Positions 29,960 to 41,639 of a stretch of 64,000 nucleotides of DNA are shown here, piece by piece. Both the position numbers and the translations under genes were made by a program. Numbering within the stretch: position 1 is the first letter of the stretch; the number at the start of each line of letters is the position of its first letter. This stretch comes from Prorocentrum cordatum (Eukaryota > Sar > Dinophyceae > Prorocentrales > Prorocentraceae), in assembly GCA_963575745.1 (NCBI GenBank), contig CAUYUJ010022059.1:1204331-1268330 (forward strand), written 5' to 3'. The notes below the pieces were generated by a model. It was given only the letters and a program-made list of their open reading frames with translations. It was not told the DNA's origin and did not search any database.

Positions 29960-31150
29960 GGACCCCCCTGGGGTTTCCGCCAGTAGTGGTAGAACACTCT
30001 CTTTCGGATGTTTTCGGCATTTGTTATAGCACGCCCGAAATGGGAACGAAGAAGATTAGGACGATGCCCAACAACGAATGTTGTCCAAATCCAGCAACGG
30101 CCGAAGTGGGGCAAGCGACTTTGCCTCAAATGAACCACGTCCGGGGCGACGCCCACAACGAACTGGCGATGCTTCCGAAGTCCCTAGAGAGAATATGCTT
30201 TGCGGACCGCGCTACGAGAGAAGGGCATACCGGGAGAGAGAGGGATAAACACTGACGAGTTCAGCGCTGCGGCTGGCGGACACACGGATCGCTAGAACGA
30301 CGCAAACACGCCGGCGAGGCCAAAATGCTTACTGGAGGCAGAACGGCTTCGGCAACGAGAGAAATAACGGGTTAAGGCGATGAGCCGAGTTGTTACACCA
30401 ATGAAATTGCGACACATGGTGTCCAGGGCACGGAGAGAAAGCACGAACTGCGAAAAGGTGCACAGCAGCCTCCAGCTGAAAATCTGGCCCTATCTTTGGG
30501 TCCTTGGGGCGGGAAGGCGGCGTGCATGCGGCCGCCAAGTGCGAAGGAGAATCATATGGCAAGGGAACGTAGATGACACAGGAAATTAATGCATGGCGAG
30601 TGGATGGGCGGGTACAATAATGTAGAGAGAAGGCAACGACACAGAGAGGGAGAAACATATACATATTATATACAACGCAAACGAGAAAGAACATAACGTC
30701 GGCGATGTAATTGGCAAGCATTTGGCTGGAATGAAAGACAACGGTGAACGATTACATTTGGCTGACATTTGGCAACATTTGGCTGACATTTGGCGGGTTT
30801 CCCCCAAGGGACGACAACGATGAATACGGACAACTCGCGTGATCAGCGCGTAGGCACCGGTCGACGCGGCGATGGATACGGCCAACGTGCGCGCACTCAA
30901 CGTGAAAGCGCCTGTCGATGGGACAGATCCGCGTGGACGCCGCACGCCCCAAAAGGTCTGCGCCAGATGGCTTGCGGACATCTGGGCCCCTGAGACAGCA
31001 CAATGTCCACCGACGCCCTGGTGCCGTCCAACGCTGTCGCGGGCTGCGGGAAGTGTGCCGCCACAGTCGCCTGGCGCGCCACGATCTCGGCCTCGAAGGA
31101 GCTGCGCAGTGCGCATCTCGCGCAGCGTGGACTCCAGGCCCTCGAGCTGC
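29960..31150. other. Region without confident gene; one possible minus exon
   Basis: A minus frame at about 30915-31095 reads EIVARQATVAAHFPQPATAL and DGTRASVDIVLSQGPRCPQA, which looks non-random, but no partner exons or family are recognised. Two small direct repeats, ACATTTGGCTGACATTTGGC, lie at 30752-30800. The rest shows nothing I can name. Confidence 0.35.
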
Positions 31151-31154
31151 ACCA

Positions 31155-31560
31155 GGGAAGCAGACGAGAAGAATAGGGGGGAGATGAGGGATGAGGACGA
31201 GGAAGAGCAAGGGGTGGGCGGACGAGGAACAGGAGGAACAGGAGGGGGAACAGGAAGAGGAGGATGATGGGAAACAGGAGAACGAGGAAGGGGGGGTAAA
31301 AGGAGTGGTAGGCGGCGGCCGTCCCTTATCTCGATCCTCGCCCAGCGCAAGTCTGGCCGGCCAGCGCACCCCTGCGGGCTGAGGATGAGAGGGGGAGGAC
31401 GGGGAAGGAAAAGAGAGGATAATGAAAAATGGAATGGGAGGAAACGGATGGGGGGAGAGGACAAGAATGAGGGGGAGGAGGGCTAGGAGGAGGATGAGGG
31501 GGGACAAGACGAGGACGAGGAGGGACACGAGAAGCGGCGGAACCCATGAGAGAGCGTCCT
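31155..31560. repeat. Purine-rich (GGA/GAGGA) tract
   Basis: The plus strand is almost entirely purine (GAGGACGAGGAAGAG, GGGGGAGGACGGGG), a possible triplex-forming or intron pyrimidine tract on the minus strand. Confidence 0.75.
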
Positions 31561-31592
31561 GTGACCGAACGCGCCTCAGGAATAGGGAGCAC

Positions 31593-34200
31593 CTAAGGAG
31601 GTAGGTATCTTAGGAGGATGGAGGGTATGATGCAGAGGAGAATGGGGAGGAGAGGAAACACAGTGAATATGCCTCGTGAGTTAAGCTGTGCGTAATTATT
31701 CTCGGTCACCTCCTCCCCTTGACCGCCGAATGATATGCAGAACGCCTTACTTCCTCGGGATCGCTTCGGGCGAAACCCTATACACAACCAAAGCTTTGCT
31801 TCGCGCTCCATGATCCTCATCATCCTTGCCTGCTCTTGTCTGCACCTTGATCGGGCTCCCGTAACTCCTACTATTGCAGCTATCGCCGGCAGTGCCACCG
31901 TTATCACCGCCACCGTTGCTGCCCTCTCCTTTTCACTCCTCTCAAGGTGCCTGGAGGCTAGCCTCCCAAAGGGGCCGGCGTGATGATGGCACACCTGCCG
32001 CCTCGATCATTTCCAGCCGCTGGATGTCTGGGCTCTGAGGTCAAGATTCGACCCCAGAGTCTCCCCTGGGATGCGCATGGACCAGAATATCAAGGATCAT
32101 CCAGCCAAAAACGGGCGAAGACCGCCCAGAAACCTCGCTACGAAGGACGTCGTTACGTAGCAAGTGCGCAACTGTTCGTGCACGCCACTTGCGCACAGCC
32201 CCCATCTCGGGGGGGCACCTGTTCCTGAGCCAGCCTGCATCTCGCGCGCTGACCGTGCGACTGCTGGCACGGGGCCCATCTCCTCGAGAGCATTTTCGTC
32301 GCACTCGGCTGGGCTCGGCAGCACTGCTTTTGCTTTTCCCTTCTGAAGCCTCGACCCTCGAGGCACCCCGAGCCTGAGCCGCCCCGCCCCCGCAGCGGCG
32401 GTGCGGCCAGCGTGGCGGCCATCGTCGCGTGCAGGCGCGCGTCCACCACGCGCAGGCGCTCGATCAGCGGCGGGGGCGAGGCCGCAGCCATCTCTCGCCC
32501 TGGCGCGGCACCGAGGGAGGGAGTCGGGCTTCCTTCTCCTCTTGCTCACCGCACCTCGTGCCTCGCGCCCCCTCGCTCCTCCCGACGTGCAAGACACCGG
32601 CCCCGAGGGAGATGGGTCTCAGACCTCGGGGGCTTTCCCAGGACTGGCTCCTCATCCTGAATTGTTTTCCACGGCCCCTGGGGCCAGCTGAAGGCCCCCG
32701 GGGCCTGAACGAGGAGGGCAACCTCCCTCCAACACCCGTCTACTTCCTGGCGACCCTTGCCCTGGAGGCCGCCCAGACGCGACTGGCGCAGGGGGGGTCG
32801 GAGGATCGCGCCGCATCATCAATGCATCGGCCATACGGCGCGATCCTCCGACCCCATCTGCTCCGCCCCCTTTGGGTCGCCTGGAACGGAGACCTGTGGC
32901 CCACAATGAAGATCGAGGAATATCGAGGAACGATGTTTGTTATTTTCCGCCCCTGGCTCGTTTCTCTTGACCCCTCGTCGCCACGGCTGGATCCACATCG
33001 GAATTCTGGCCATACCGAGCTTCACGAGAGGCCATGGGATCGACTGAGGAAGGGAGAGAATGGAGGGAGTAACCCAGAGTCCCTCGCAACGCGAACAAAA
33101 ACCATGTCGGATTGTTCGTTGGCAATCTTCGGCCTCTGGGGGCACGTACTCAGCGACGACGGCGACGGCGACCTCCTCAAGGTTTTTGAATCGCTTGACT
33201 CTTTTCGGGTCTCCACAGACCTCCATAAGCCTGCTCTGAGGACCTGTGGAAGCCTCTGGGGGCCTTCAGCGATCACCTCCCTCCTCCTCCGAGTCCTCCT
33301 CATCCTCCTCCTCCTCCTCCTCCTCAATATCCGTGCCTTCGCAGGCTCCCCTCGTCGCCATGGCTGGGCGCATCTCGCAAAAACGGCCAAGTTGAACTCT
33401 GGGAGGGGTCCCCGGACGAATCTGCAGTTGAGAGATACATCTGTTGCTTGCTCAGCTATCTGCATTAGAGCGGAGGTCCCCAAAAGACCCCGAGCAATCC
33501 TGGACGTCTGGGAGGAGTATGGCAAATTCGGGTCGTGACCATGTGGCCGTTGGTTTCTGACACCGCGTTGATCCTTCAACTTTGAACGATCTGCGTTTTC
33601 CGATAGCGCAGATCATTCAATATCGGCCGATTCGCAGCCTCTGGCGACGTTCAACCCTGCAGGCCCGCGCTGGGGTCGCCGCCGCGTCGGCACGACACTG
33701 AACCTACCATAGGCCGCGGCCACCCAGCTTTGCGCTTCGCTGCGCGCCAGGCCCGAAGCGCTGCGCACTGCGCGCTCTCGGGCCGCGAGGTCTGATCCTC
33801 GAATCTAGAGCTGGCCCCACTGGCATCCCTCACGGACAGATGGTTCGCCTCTGTGGCGGCCGCCGCCGAGGACTGCTGGCAACGGCGGGCAGCGACGGGT
33901 ACCAGACGAACCCTCCCTCTCCCTCTCTCGTCCTGGGCTGCTCTGACTCCCCCCTCCCTGCCTGGACCTCCCCAGGCCTCAGGAGTCCTAACAAAAACAC
34001 GAGGGAACTCCGTTTCGGCATCTTCTGCGTACGAGGGCTGTTTCTGGGCCCCAGGGCCATCAAAAACGGGTAAGGTATCAGGAGCTCTGGGGGACGCTTC
34101 TTGAAATATGCACGCCCGTTGGAGGTATAGTCCTTCTCTTTCTTTCTTCATTTCTGTTTTTTTGTTGTTTCTCTCTCTCTCTCTCTCTGTCTCTCTAGTG
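31593..34200. other. Unidentified sequence with weak minus-strand frames
   Basis: Minus frames of moderate length occur at 31593-31994 (including a hydrophobic segment GIFTVFPLLPILLCIIPSIL), 32153-32597 (LIERLRVVDARLHATMAATL), 32819-33579 and 33651-34140. They look like fragments of retroelement ORFs but lack decisive motifs. A (CCT)n run lies at 33290-33325 and a (TC)n run at 34170-34197. No gene is called. Confidence 0.35.
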
Positions 34201-34514
34201 AGGAACGAAAAGATCACAACCCCGACAGGACCACCCTACGATTGATAAGGAGGTTGGGGGGGAGGGGGATGCGGCGGGTTTGCGATGGCTCTGGGTTCTT
34301 CGGTGGTGTCTTCAACTTTCCTAAAGCGTCGCGCACATATGCTCATCTATATATCGACCTATCGAATTATCTCCTCAGGGCGCCCATTTAACTATATGTA
34401 TAGATATAGAACTCAATTTGTGATTGTGTATATTTAGACCTATAAAATAAAACTATATATCTACATATACGATCACCCTTCGGTTGATAAGGAGGTTCGG
34501 GGGGGGAGGAACCA

Positions 34515-34755
34515 ACGTCTCACCCGATCGGTCTCACTATCGATCTCACTATCGATCTCACTATCGGTCTCGCTCGATCGATCTCACTCGATCGATCTCA
34601 CAATCGATCTCACTCGATCTATTTCATTCGATCGGTCTCTCAATCGATCTGACTATCGATCTCACAATCGATCTCACTATCGATCTCACAAACGATCTCA
34701 CATTCGGTCTAACTATCGATCCCACTATCGATACCACAGTCGATATCACGATCAA
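34515..34755. repeat. TCGATCTCACTA satellite
   Basis: About 20 units of a 12-bp motif (ATCGATCTCACT and variants). Its reverse complement (AGTGAGATCGAT) recurs in the right arm at 36222-36820. Confidence 0.9.
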
Positions 34756-35064
34756 CGTCATCATCATCATCATCATCATCATCATTATCATCATCATCAT
34801 CATCAACATCATCGTCATCAACGCCATCAACATCATCATCAACATCATCGGGGCACAATCATCATCATCATCACCTCATCATCATCATCATCATCAACAC
34901 CATCATCATCACCATAATCAGCATCATCATCCTCATCGGGACACCATCATCGTCACAATCATCACCAGCAACATCATTATCATCGGGACACCATCATCAT
35001 CATCGGAACACCATCATCATCATCATTACCTCATCATCATGATCATGAACAACATCATCATCAA

Positions 35065-35113
<49 letters not shown>

Positions 35114-35737
35114 GGGACACCATCAATATCATCATCATCATCATCATTATCATCAACATCAACATCATCATCATCATCATCATCATTGGCAACATCATCA
35201 TCATCAACATCACCATCATCATCGGAACACCATCAGCATCGTCACCATCATCATCATCACCATCATCATCAACATCATCGGGGCACCATCATCATCATCA
35301 TCAGCATCATCATCACCATCATTGGGCCACCATCATCACAATCATCATCATCATCAGCTCATCATCATCCGCATCATCAACATCATCATCATCATCGGGA
35401 CACCATCATCGTCATCACCATCATCATCAACAGCATCAACCTCATCATCATCATCATCATCATCACCATCGGGGCACCACCATCATCATCTTCATCATCA
35501 TCATCAAATCATCTGATCATCATCAACATCATCAGGATCATCAACATCATCATCATCATCATCATCATCACCATCATCGGGCACCATCATCATCACCAGT
35601 AACATCATAATCATCAACATCATCATCGGGGCATCATCATCATCACCACCATCACCATCATCATCATCAGCATCGTCAACATCATCATCATCATCATCAT
35701 CATCATCATTATCATCATTATCATCATTATCATCATT

Positions 35738-35788
<51 letters not shown>

Positions 35789-35878
35789 GGGACACTATCA
35801 TCATCGCCACCATCACCATCATCATCATCGTCAACGTCATCAACATCATCATCATCATCATCATCATCATCGTCATAC

Positions 35879-35930
<52 letters not shown>

Positions 35931-35935
35931 GGGGA
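34756..35935. repeat. 1.18-kb CAT/ATC microsatellite array
   Basis: Nearly continuous CATCATCAT interrupted by CAACATCAT and by CATCGGGACACCATC or CATCGGGGCACCATC units. Long open frames here (Ile/His/Ser or Met/Asp-rich) are artefacts. Confidence 0.97.
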
Positions 35936-36044
35936 CACCGACGGGACACCGGCGGGACACCGGCGGGACACCGCGCGCCACCGGCCCCCGAGCGGGACAC
36001 TGGCGGGACACAGCGGGGCACCCGTTGCCGGAAGGGAGACTTTC

Positions 36045-36134
36045 GGTCCGGCCGCGCCTCAGCTACAGGAGACTTATTTCTCGCCCGCCCGCGGGCGAGA
36101 ATAAATCCTCCTGTGGCTGGGCCGCGGCCGGACC
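36045..36134. repeat. 90-bp near-palindrome
   Basis: Arms 36045-36088 and 36091-36134 match inverted over about 37 of 44 positions, with perfect ends (GGTCCGGCCGCG) and centre (CTCGCCCGC) and a 2-nt spacer, so it can form a long cruciform. Confidence 0.85.
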
Positions 36135-36179
36135 AAATGTAACTCCTCCGGCGGCCGGTGCCGCCCAGTGTCCCGCTGG

Positions 36180-36820
36180 TGACCCGCTGCTGCCCCGTGG
36201 TGTCCCGTGGTGTTTCGTTGAGTGAAATCGATCGTGAGATCGATAGTGAGATCGATGTGGTGCCCCGAGGAGTCCCGTGGTGTCCCGTTGAATGGGATCG
36301 ATAATGAGATCGATAGTGCAATCGACAGGTGTCCCGTGGTGTCCGGTGATGTTTCGTTGAGTGATATCGATAGTGTGATCGACACTGAGATCGATGTGGT
36401 GCCCCGAGGTGTCCTGTGGTGTCCCGTTGAATGAGATTGATATTGAGATCGATCGTAAAATCGAGAGGTGTCCCGTGGTGTCCCGTGGCGTTTCGTTGAG
36501 GGATATCAATAGTGAAATCGAGATCGGTGTGGTGCCCCGAGGTGTCCCGCGGTGTTTCGCTGAGCGGGATCGAAAGTGAGATCTATGGTGAGATCGACAG
36601 GTGTCCCGAAGTGTCCCGTGGTGTCCCGTTGCGTGAAATCGATAATGAGATCGATCGTGAGATCGATAATGGCATGGAAAAATGTCCCGCGGTGTCCCGT
36701 CGTGTCCCGTGGTGCCCCGTGGTGTCCCGTTGAGTGTGATCGATAATGAAATCGACAATGAGATCGACAAGTCCCGTGGTGTCCCGTCCCGTTGAGTGAG
36801 ATCGATGGCGAGATCGATTG
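36180..36820. repeat. GTGTCCCGTGG / GAGATCGATAGT satellite
   Basis: Compound units of GGTGTCCCGTGGTGTCCCGT followed by GAGTGAGATCGATAGTGAGA, roughly 65-75 bp each, about nine units. The GATCGAT part is the inverse of 34515-34755. Confidence 0.9.
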
Positions 36821-37029
36821 AGTCAGATGTTGGTTCCCCCCACCCCCGGCCCCCCCCACAACCTCCTTATCACCCGAAGGGTGGTCGTGTATATATATAT
36901 ATATATGTAATCATATATCGGGGGTTGGGGAGTGAATCCAACGTGAAACGGAGACACCCCCTACCGGGAAATCGACTTCGGTTTCGGGTTCGTGTCGTGC
37001 GTGCCGTGCATGCGTGCGGGCGAAGCGAA

Positions 37030-37145
37030 GCTGCGTGTGCGGGCGAAAGGAGATCCTCCTGTGGCTGGGCCGCGGCCGGACCAAATGTTTCTCCTCCGGC
37101 GGCCGGTGGCCCGCGGTGTCCCGCCGGTGTCCCGCTGGGGTCCCG
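37030..37145 (+). repeat. Direct repeat of 36090-36205
   Basis: GATCCTCCTGTGGCTGGGCC through CTCCTCCGGCGGCCGGTG recurs at 36107-36160 in the same orientation with few differences, so half of the 36045-36134 palindrome is duplicated here. Confidence 0.8.
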
Positions 37146-37493
37146 AAATCCCCCCGTGGCGTTGCCACTGCGTCAGGTGTTGACGTGGGAGCCCCAGCGC
37201 CGTCAGGATATGCTGCCACCCACGCGCACGCGCCGCTGGCACCAAGCTTTGCTCGTGCCTCGAGCGCCAGACCTGCAACCGAGGCAGCAGCGGGTGGCGC
37301 CGCCAACAGTCACTGTGGCACCGCAGCACGCGCGTTCGACCACGTCGACTAGAGCTGAAGTGAAGTTCGCGCGGTTGATTAGCGCACGCGGGGACAGCGC
37401 GTCACAGGCATCGTCAGAACAACAATCGCCGTTTTTGCCGAATGCTGCCCCCCCAACGCCCCCACCCCCTTATCCCCCGCAGGGTGGTCGTAT

Positions 37494-37990
37494 AGGTATC
37501 GGTATATCCAACACATATATCCTCACCTACATATATTCGCCCACTTCTGTATTAATACATCGGTCTACCAATACATACGCTATCAAAAAGTTGCCTATAT
37601 GAATATATCAACCAATCTATATAGAAACCGATCAATCGACCAATCTGTCAATGAACGAATATATGTGACTAGATATATATGTATCGACCCACCCATATAT
37701 CTATCTCTGAAACATCAAAACGTCCATCCGGACAAAAATCCAGACATCCATCGGGACAACCATGAGGACAACCACCTGCTGCTCATTTTTCTGCAAAGAA
37801 CGCTTGGTGGCAGAAGCCGCCATATTCCTGACGGGAGTGCTCAGGCGGGCGAGGTCGGGGGGGGGGTTGAGCGACGTTGCGGCGACGGGCGAAACACTCT
37901 TAGCAAACGCCTGCGACGCAGCGACGTGCTGATCATTTTCAGCGGAGTGCGTTTGATGGCAGAAGCCAGCTGAAGGCATATGGTCAGAAG
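37494..37990. repeat. TA-rich block and CATCGGGACAAC-type module
   Basis: TATATATC-rich sequence (37494-37700) is followed by CCATCGGGACAACCATGAGG and by two partial copies of GGTGGCAGAAGCC/GATGGCAGAAGCC (37807 and 37957). The segment 37866-37935 (GCGACGTTGCGGCGACGGGC, CTGCGACGCAG) resembles 40447-40505, so this is part of a dispersed repeat family. Confidence 0.65.
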
Positions 37991-38386
37991 GCCGCGGCTT
38001 GAATTCCAAACCCTTTTCGCAAAAAAACGTGAGTTCACAGCGAAGCAGCGAAACGCAATCGCAAGCACAGAAGCCCAAGACCCCGCGAGGACGGGGAGAC
38101 AAAAACGCGGCGGAGCGGCGTCACCGATGGCTCCCGAGAAGGGCCCCCGCTAGGACATCGCAGAATTTAACGGGATACTTGGCGGCCCTGCTGGTCATGG
38201 AGGAGCCGATCAAAATCATTCGTTTCATTGCCAAGCCTGAAGCTGCAAAAACCGTGCGACGGAATCTCCAGGACTCCATCTGGAGATCTGGAGGAGGTCG
38301 AGACCAACCGCATTCTTAAAAAGGAAAGCGGTTGCTTTACGGTGCCTCTGTCCGAACGCACACTGGCGAATCGTTATTCTACTTAA

Positions 38387-39165
38387 CTATGCGACTGCGC
38401 GGCTGAGAGACGGGCCCTGCCAACACCTTGAAGTCTGCGGGTTCTCCGGGGGACGGGGGATCGCCAACCGCCCGCAATCTTTCAGGATTGCGACGCATGT
38501 CTCTATGCACTTGTTACCGATATCGACCTTGAGGCGGTCAACTGCAGAGAGATTCGGAAGCCCGCGAATATGCGTTGAATCGCGCGCAGGAAAACGACCG
38601 CGCATAACGGAGAATGCAGAGCATGGAAGGGCCATCATCACTGCGGCCACTCGGCCCTCCGAGATATGCTCCACTATGGTGCGAACGTTCACTCTGGGGG
38701 TGAGATCTGGATCGGGCGAATTGCGCAGGTCCAGGCTTGCTGTCGGAACCTTCCAGCGCGCCGCTGCTCGCCGCCGCCCCCCGCCGCCGCCGAACAGACC
38801 CAGCGGGTAGCGGTCCAGCGCGCCCAGGACGGCCCGGCGCGCTTGGAGGCGGGGCCGGCCCCCCGGCGGGCCCGAGGCGGCAGCGGCGCGGCCTCGCCCT
38901 GCAAGAACGCCCTCTCGAGGGGCCGCAGGCGCAGCGCCGCGTGGTCCCGGTCGTCGCGGCTGAGCTCGTTCCAAGCCGGGTTGGCGCGCCCCGCTTTCTC
39001 GTGGCGCCGGGCGCTCTTCAGCGCCTGCCAGCGGCCCCGCTTTTTCGCCTGCTCCTGGGCGCGGAGGCCCTCGGCGCGGTCCGCGCTGGCCCCCGCGCGG
39101 CGCCCCTGGCGCGGCACCGCCGCTCAACCCAGGTTGGGGCAGGCCCTCCTGAACGCCTCCGCGCA
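38387..39165 (-). pseudogene. YR retroelement 2: recombinase C-terminus plus methyltransferase-like domain
   Basis: The minus frame near 39110-38940 reads RAEGLRAQEQAKKRGRWQAL and SARRHEKAGRANPAWNELSR. This is the C-terminal part of a tyrosine recombinase (GRW...RY.KAGR type); the position where I expect the nucleophilic Tyr is His, so it is probably inactive. From 38770 to 38387 a second domain reads LTPRVNVRTIVEHISEGRVA, AVMMALPCSAFSVMRGRFPA, GLPNLSAVDRLKVDIGNKCI and ends with IPRPPENPQTSRCW. The Pro-Cys and Glu-Asn-Pro motifs in this spacing match motifs IV and VI of the C5 DNA methyltransferase fold, in the divergent form found at the end of dinoflagellate YR elements as I recall. The segment between the two domains is Gly/Pro/Arg low complexity. 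Confidence 0.65.
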
Positions 39166-39175
39166 CTCTGTGGGT

Positions 39176-40437
39176 CTAACCCAGGAGGCGATCCGATCCC
39201 CGCCGACGTGAGAACACGCGGTGCACGCTGCGCATCCAGCCGAACCTGCGGGAGTCCAGCGGGCTGCCGTGGTCGCTCTCTCCTGTCGTGCCCCTCGGGC
39301 CCCCTTCCTCCAGGAACAGAAGCGGCGCCCAGGTCGATGCCCCGCCAGGGCCTGCCTCACGTGGCCCTGCCCGCGTCGGCTCAGGCCCCGCCGGCGCGCC
39401 GCCGCGGCTGCTCTCTCCTCGTCCGAAAGGTCGTCGCTGTAGCTGGCGCCCGCGGCCTCGACGCCCCCGCGGGCGGGCCCGCCGCCCCGCGGGCCTGGCC
39501 CCGGGCCCCGGGAGACGATTCCCCCCTGGTCTGGCGGGCTCCCCCGTGCGAGACCTGCAGACCCAAGGGGGGATTTCTGGTTCCTCCGCTCTCCGCGCCA
39601 GGAAGGTCTCGGCGCTCTCCCGAGCGCAGGCAAGGCCACTCGGAGTCGCCGCCCCCAAGCGCGCCGGCAGGCGGTCGCTCAGACCGCCTCCGCGCGCTCC
39701 CGCTTGATCAAATCCACCATCTCCTTGGTCTAGGCCTGCTGAAGGCCTCCGCCTGCGGCGCGCCCGGCGGATAGCCCTTCCGGGCCGGCAGGGGCGCCGA
39801 ACTGCCGCGGGCGCCGCTGGCCTCCGCGTAGAGGTCGCGACCGGCGTGTAGACAAAATGCCCCGCGCCCTCCTTCGTGGTCGTCGGCCAAAGGAAAATTC
39901 GCTCGCGGGCCCAGCCTGGGCCCTCCGCGAACGCGACCAGGCCGAGGGCGCCAGTCGCTGGGTTCGAGGCGGCCTCGAACTTCGATCGGGGGCCCAAGCG
40001 GTTCATTGCTTGACCTGAAGGCGAGTCTCACCCAGCGGCGGCCGCCTGCGAGCATCGGTGGCCCTGCGATCGCAGCCCCGCCAAGCACGCGCCACCGCGC
40101 CGAACTCCGCGATCAGCAGCAGCAGCAACATCAGCCCGCTGGGCACCTCCACCGTCGAGCCCGCCACGCCCGGGCCCAGGGCGCGGAAGCCTATGGCCCC
40201 AAGGCGGGGCACTCGCACGGCGCGAGCGGCGCCGCGACGAGCCAGGAAGCGGAGGTCCCAGCACTCGAGGTGGAGCTGGTCACCGTTGGCGGCGGCAGTG
40301 CTGCTGGTCCAGAGCGACCCCGCGAGACCGCCGGGGCGCGCGCCGCCGCCCCACCAGTTCGCTGGGTGCACGAGCACGCCCGTCAGCAGCGCGAAAGCGA
40401 TCGCGGCGCTGCACGTGGCCACAGCAAGCATGCCGGG
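39176..40437 (-). pseudogene. YR retroelement 2: N-terminal region
   Basis: The first frame (from about 40431) starts with a hydrophobic segment (CSAAIAFALLTGVLVHPANW) that could be membrane-spanning, then a second near 40140-40080 (SGLMLLLLLIAEFGAVA). A second frame (about 39960-39840) reads ALGLVAFAEGPGWARERIFL and HFVYTP, continuing in another frame as GRDLYAEASG and PARKGYPPGAPQAEAFSRP. This pattern occurs at the N-terminus of dinoflagellate YR retroelement polyproteins as I recall. The reverse transcriptase and RNase H expected between this and 39165 are absent, so the copy has a large internal deletion and frameshifts. Confidence 0.5.
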
Positions 40438-40446
40438 GCTTTTAGC

Positions 40447-40850
40447 TAGAGCAACATTGCGGCGGCAGTAGAAAGACGCTCAGCAAAAAACCTGCGACGC
40501 AGAGACAAGGGCACCCATCGGGGCAACCATCGGGGCAACTGCCAGGACAATGATCGGGGCAACCATCGGGGCAAACATCGGGACAACCATCGGCGCAACC
40601 ATCAGAACAACCATCGGGGCAACAATCGGGACAACCATCGGGACAACCATCGGGACAACCATCAGAACAACCATCGGAACAACCATCGGGACAACCATCG
40701 GGATAACCTCCGGGGCAACAACCGGGAGAGCTCGGGAGCCACGGCCGGCCGACGGGGGGGGGCGGCTCTTTTGGCAATAGATGGCCCCCACCAGTGCAGG
40801 AACTTGCGCAGCTTCGCCTCGCCCGCGCGCGCGGCGCGCTCAACAGATCT
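40447..40850. repeat. CATCGGGACAAC minisatellite with conserved flank (copy 2)
   Basis: About 18 units of CATCGGGGCAAC/CATCGGGACAAC (40517-40715) are followed by GGCAATAGATGGCCCCCACC and CTTCGCCTCGCCCGC, the same flank as copy 3 at 55640-55725. Confidence 0.9.
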
Positions 40851-41204
40851 AACTAACTCTCACTATATGTATTAATATATCGACCTGCCTGTGAATTTCC
40901 ATATAGCTATGTATGTATCTACCATCATATATGCATCACTACATGAGAATGGCTGTACCAACTTATATGAATATATACATATACATATATATGTATATAT
41001 ATATATATATACATCTATCAATCGGTCAATCCGTCAATGTATATATACACCGATATATCGATGTACCATAAAAATGAATACCTCGATCAACACACATATC
41101 ACTAGATTAGTTTAACCATATAGCAGTCAATCGATCCATCAAACTATCAACAAATATATGTATGTGTATACATACATATATACATATATATATATGTAGT
41201 ATTG
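40851..41204. repeat. TA-rich microsatellite (LINE-1 target)
   Basis: ATATATACATATATATG-type repeats. The 3' end of LINE-1 (minus strand) abuts this block and its 5' end abuts a similar TA block at 46275-46320. Confidence 0.8.
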
Positions 41205-41639
41205 GTCCAGGAATGGTAGTCGCACGAGTATGCTGAAATAACACATTGCACGACCGCGCACGCTGTACAAACTGTAACCGGATCGATCGGCCATGTGTGC
41301 ACGAGCCGGTGGGCCCAGCAATGACAGCCACCGAACACGGGGCTACAGACAAATGCGCCTAGCCAGTGGGAATGGCGGGCAGGCGGGCGAGATGATAGAA
41401 ATGTCCAGCCTGCTGCGCCAATCTGCGGTGCTCGCGGACCTCTGCTCGGAGTTCAGTGGCTCGCGCGGCGGGGGGCGGCGGGCAGTGCGCCGTGATCCAG
41501 TCTCGGCACTTTGGTCGCCGACTGTCGGAGACATGAAAAATCGAACGGGCTCGCTCCCTGAAGTCTTTGCCGCATGCCGGGAGGACGGAAGAGGGGGGCC
41601 GGTCTTGGATCGAGGGTGGCGCCGCTCTTGGCTCTCTGA

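Larger units (their letters stand above)
34229..37493. repeat. Nested inverted-repeat satellite structure
   Basis: Four copies of a motif built on CCACCCT-CG...GATAAGG-GGT-GGGG occur: two in plus orientation (34229-34268 and about 34469-34515) and two inverted (about 36829-36888 and 37447-37493). The inner pair matches over roughly 45-60 bp, including AACCAAC next to the G-run. They enclose inverted satellites and a CAT array. It may be a nested pair of terminal-inverted-repeat elements filled with satellite, or a satellite array that expanded from an inverted seed. No transposase is visible. Confidence 0.65.

Noticed and set aside
34484-35602. Long open frame through the CAT array (Ile/His/Ser-rich)
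   Set aside because: It follows from a trinucleotide repeat without stops; no domain and no codon bias independent of the repeat.
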